A DNA stretch of 64,000 nt, from NCBI RefSeq assembly GCF_030272615.1, contig NC_081412.1, forward strand, positions 668,057,852-668,121,851. The letters are read 5' to 3'. The notes below the pieces were generated by a model. That model worked only from the letters and a program-made list of their open reading frames with translations. It did not search any database and was not told where the DNA came from. The translations under genes were made by a program, and so were the position numbers. This stretch comes from Cryptomeria japonica. Its lineage: Eukaryota; Streptophyta; Pinopsida; Cupressales; Cupressaceae. Shown in pieces: positions 63,030 to 64,000 of the stretch (position 1 is its first letter; every line of letters starts with the position of its first letter).

Positions 63030-64000
63030 TTAACAAGGCTGAATGTATTTGAAAATATCTGGATAGGCCTTCTCCAAAATCTCAAGATAACTATCCCAAC
63101 CAGATTTGAAAGTGTTGGAAACAGATACAAGTCCATGTAGCATATGGGCAAATGATTCTTTCTCATTTAACTCTGCCGGTGTGGGCTTACCAACCATATC
63201 TATACATTCCTTCTTTTGTACACCTAATGAATCCAACCGGGGATTCACTAAACCTCTAAGACTTCTAGCTCTTCTTATGATTTTGTCTTTTCCTTCTCAA
63301 GAGAAAAAACTTAGTCTTCCAAAACCAAAATCTATCCATCAAAGGATGTAGTTAATGAATTCAATCCATCAAAAGAATTTTCTATACTTGCAATCTCCTC
63401 CTGAATATCCTTAATCTTTTTATCTATCTTGGTTGTGAGTAAACCTGTATTGCAACATGCTCATATTAGAACATTTCCTTAAATAATTATCTATCAATTT
63501 CAACTTATCATTGATTTCATTCCTTTTAGACTCAATCATTTGATCAAATGTAGCTCTCTTTGTCTGTGTAAATCTCTCCAGTGCTTGCTGGTTTGATATC
63601 TTCTGTGAAAATTGAAAATCCTTTGAAATGTACTCTGTGCTAGTCTTAAGCTTTCCAGATGGGCTCGCTTCATTGTCCAACTTGCACTCGGGGACAAGTC
63701 TATGCAAAACAATAATAGACTGATCAATAACACCTTTATCCATATAACCTTCATCATTTTCTAAGCAGCCATCATCATGAGTTCAGTGGAACTCATCTCG
63801 GTTATGCTTTTCTTTTCAACCTACGAGGTGTAAATTGACAACAATGATGGAATCACTATCAGTTCCCTACCGGATTCCCTTTTCTTCTCCTCTAATTTTT
63901 TAACCTTTATAGCTTCCTCACTTGCACTGGTGGCTTTACCACTTGGTGCAGTTCCTGTAACTACTAGTTCCTCCCTAGGAACTGTAACCTCATCCTGTAC
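63030..64000 (-). pseudogene. E4 ORF2, C-terminal part
   Basis: This runs off the right edge. The minus strand first reads a Lys/Glu-rich, Thr-containing linker (GKATSASEEAIKVKKLEEKK). After a frameshift near 63755 comes a charged region (TKRATFDQMIESKRNEINDK). After more damage it ends LEKAYPDIFKYIQPC with a stop at 63030. Composition, order and distance to the polypurine tract match the C-terminal third of E1 ORF2, and the closing KAYPDIFKYIQP resembles KYKTIFDQLPP of E1. Homology of this weakly conserved coil is inferred, mainly from position. Confidence 0.6.

Overview
The window is plant nuclear DNA made almost entirely of LTR retrotransposons in several stages of decay. I find no host protein-coding gene, tRNA, rRNA or CRISPR array that I can defend. 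The density of nested elements, very long solo LTRs, Met-tRNA-type primer sites, a chromodomain Ty3 element and Copia-type gag all point to a large seed-plant genome. A gymnosperm is plausible but is a guess; nothing here fixes the species.

Layout. 1-6757: 5' end of a minus-strand Copia element (gag remnant, primer site, long LTR) whose LTR carries a 3.9-kb solo LTR (S1, 861-4733, TSD ttctc). 6761-7644: a plus-strand LTR abutting it head to head. 7990-9846: minus-strand Ty3/gypsy gag remnant, primer site and LTR. 12322-30996: gag-only Ty3-like element (E5). Its 5' LTR is split by a 9.66-kb element (E1, 13563-23224, TSD cctag), and E1's 3' LTR is split by a 1657-bp solo LTR (S3, 13836-15492, TSD tagag), giving three nesting levels. 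32451-36652: 4.2-kb solo LTR (S2). 37964-44848: decayed chromovirus (E3). 46633-54139: a second E1-type element (E2), set in pyrimidine-rich DNA (44.8-46.6 and 54.1-58.8 kb) that holds a G-patch ORF with 16-residue repeats. 58766-64000: 3' part of a third E1-type element (E4), its LTR disrupted by a 2.6-kb insert flanked by 422-bp direct copies.

The most interesting system is the E1/E2/E4 family. These elements have LTRs of roughly 1 kb, a Met-tRNA primer site and polypurine tracts, but no visible protease, reverse transcriptase, RNase H or integrase. Instead they encode two proteins in the same order. ORF1 is a coiled-coil protein with four or five CCHC zinc knuckles. ORF2 is a protein of about 1,100 codons with a globular N-terminal region and a coiled, charged C-terminal region. 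E1 and E2 have diverged strongly, yet ORF2 still aligns as protein over long stretches, so it was probably maintained by selection while the family was active. They look like Copia/Sirevirus-derived elements that depend on another element for polymerase.

Decay has a signature: in E1 ORF2 all nine in-frame stops that I read are TAG, as expected from CAG-to-TAG deamination at CHG-methylated cytosines. Several LTRs also carry GC-rich palindrome arrays inside AT-rich sequence.
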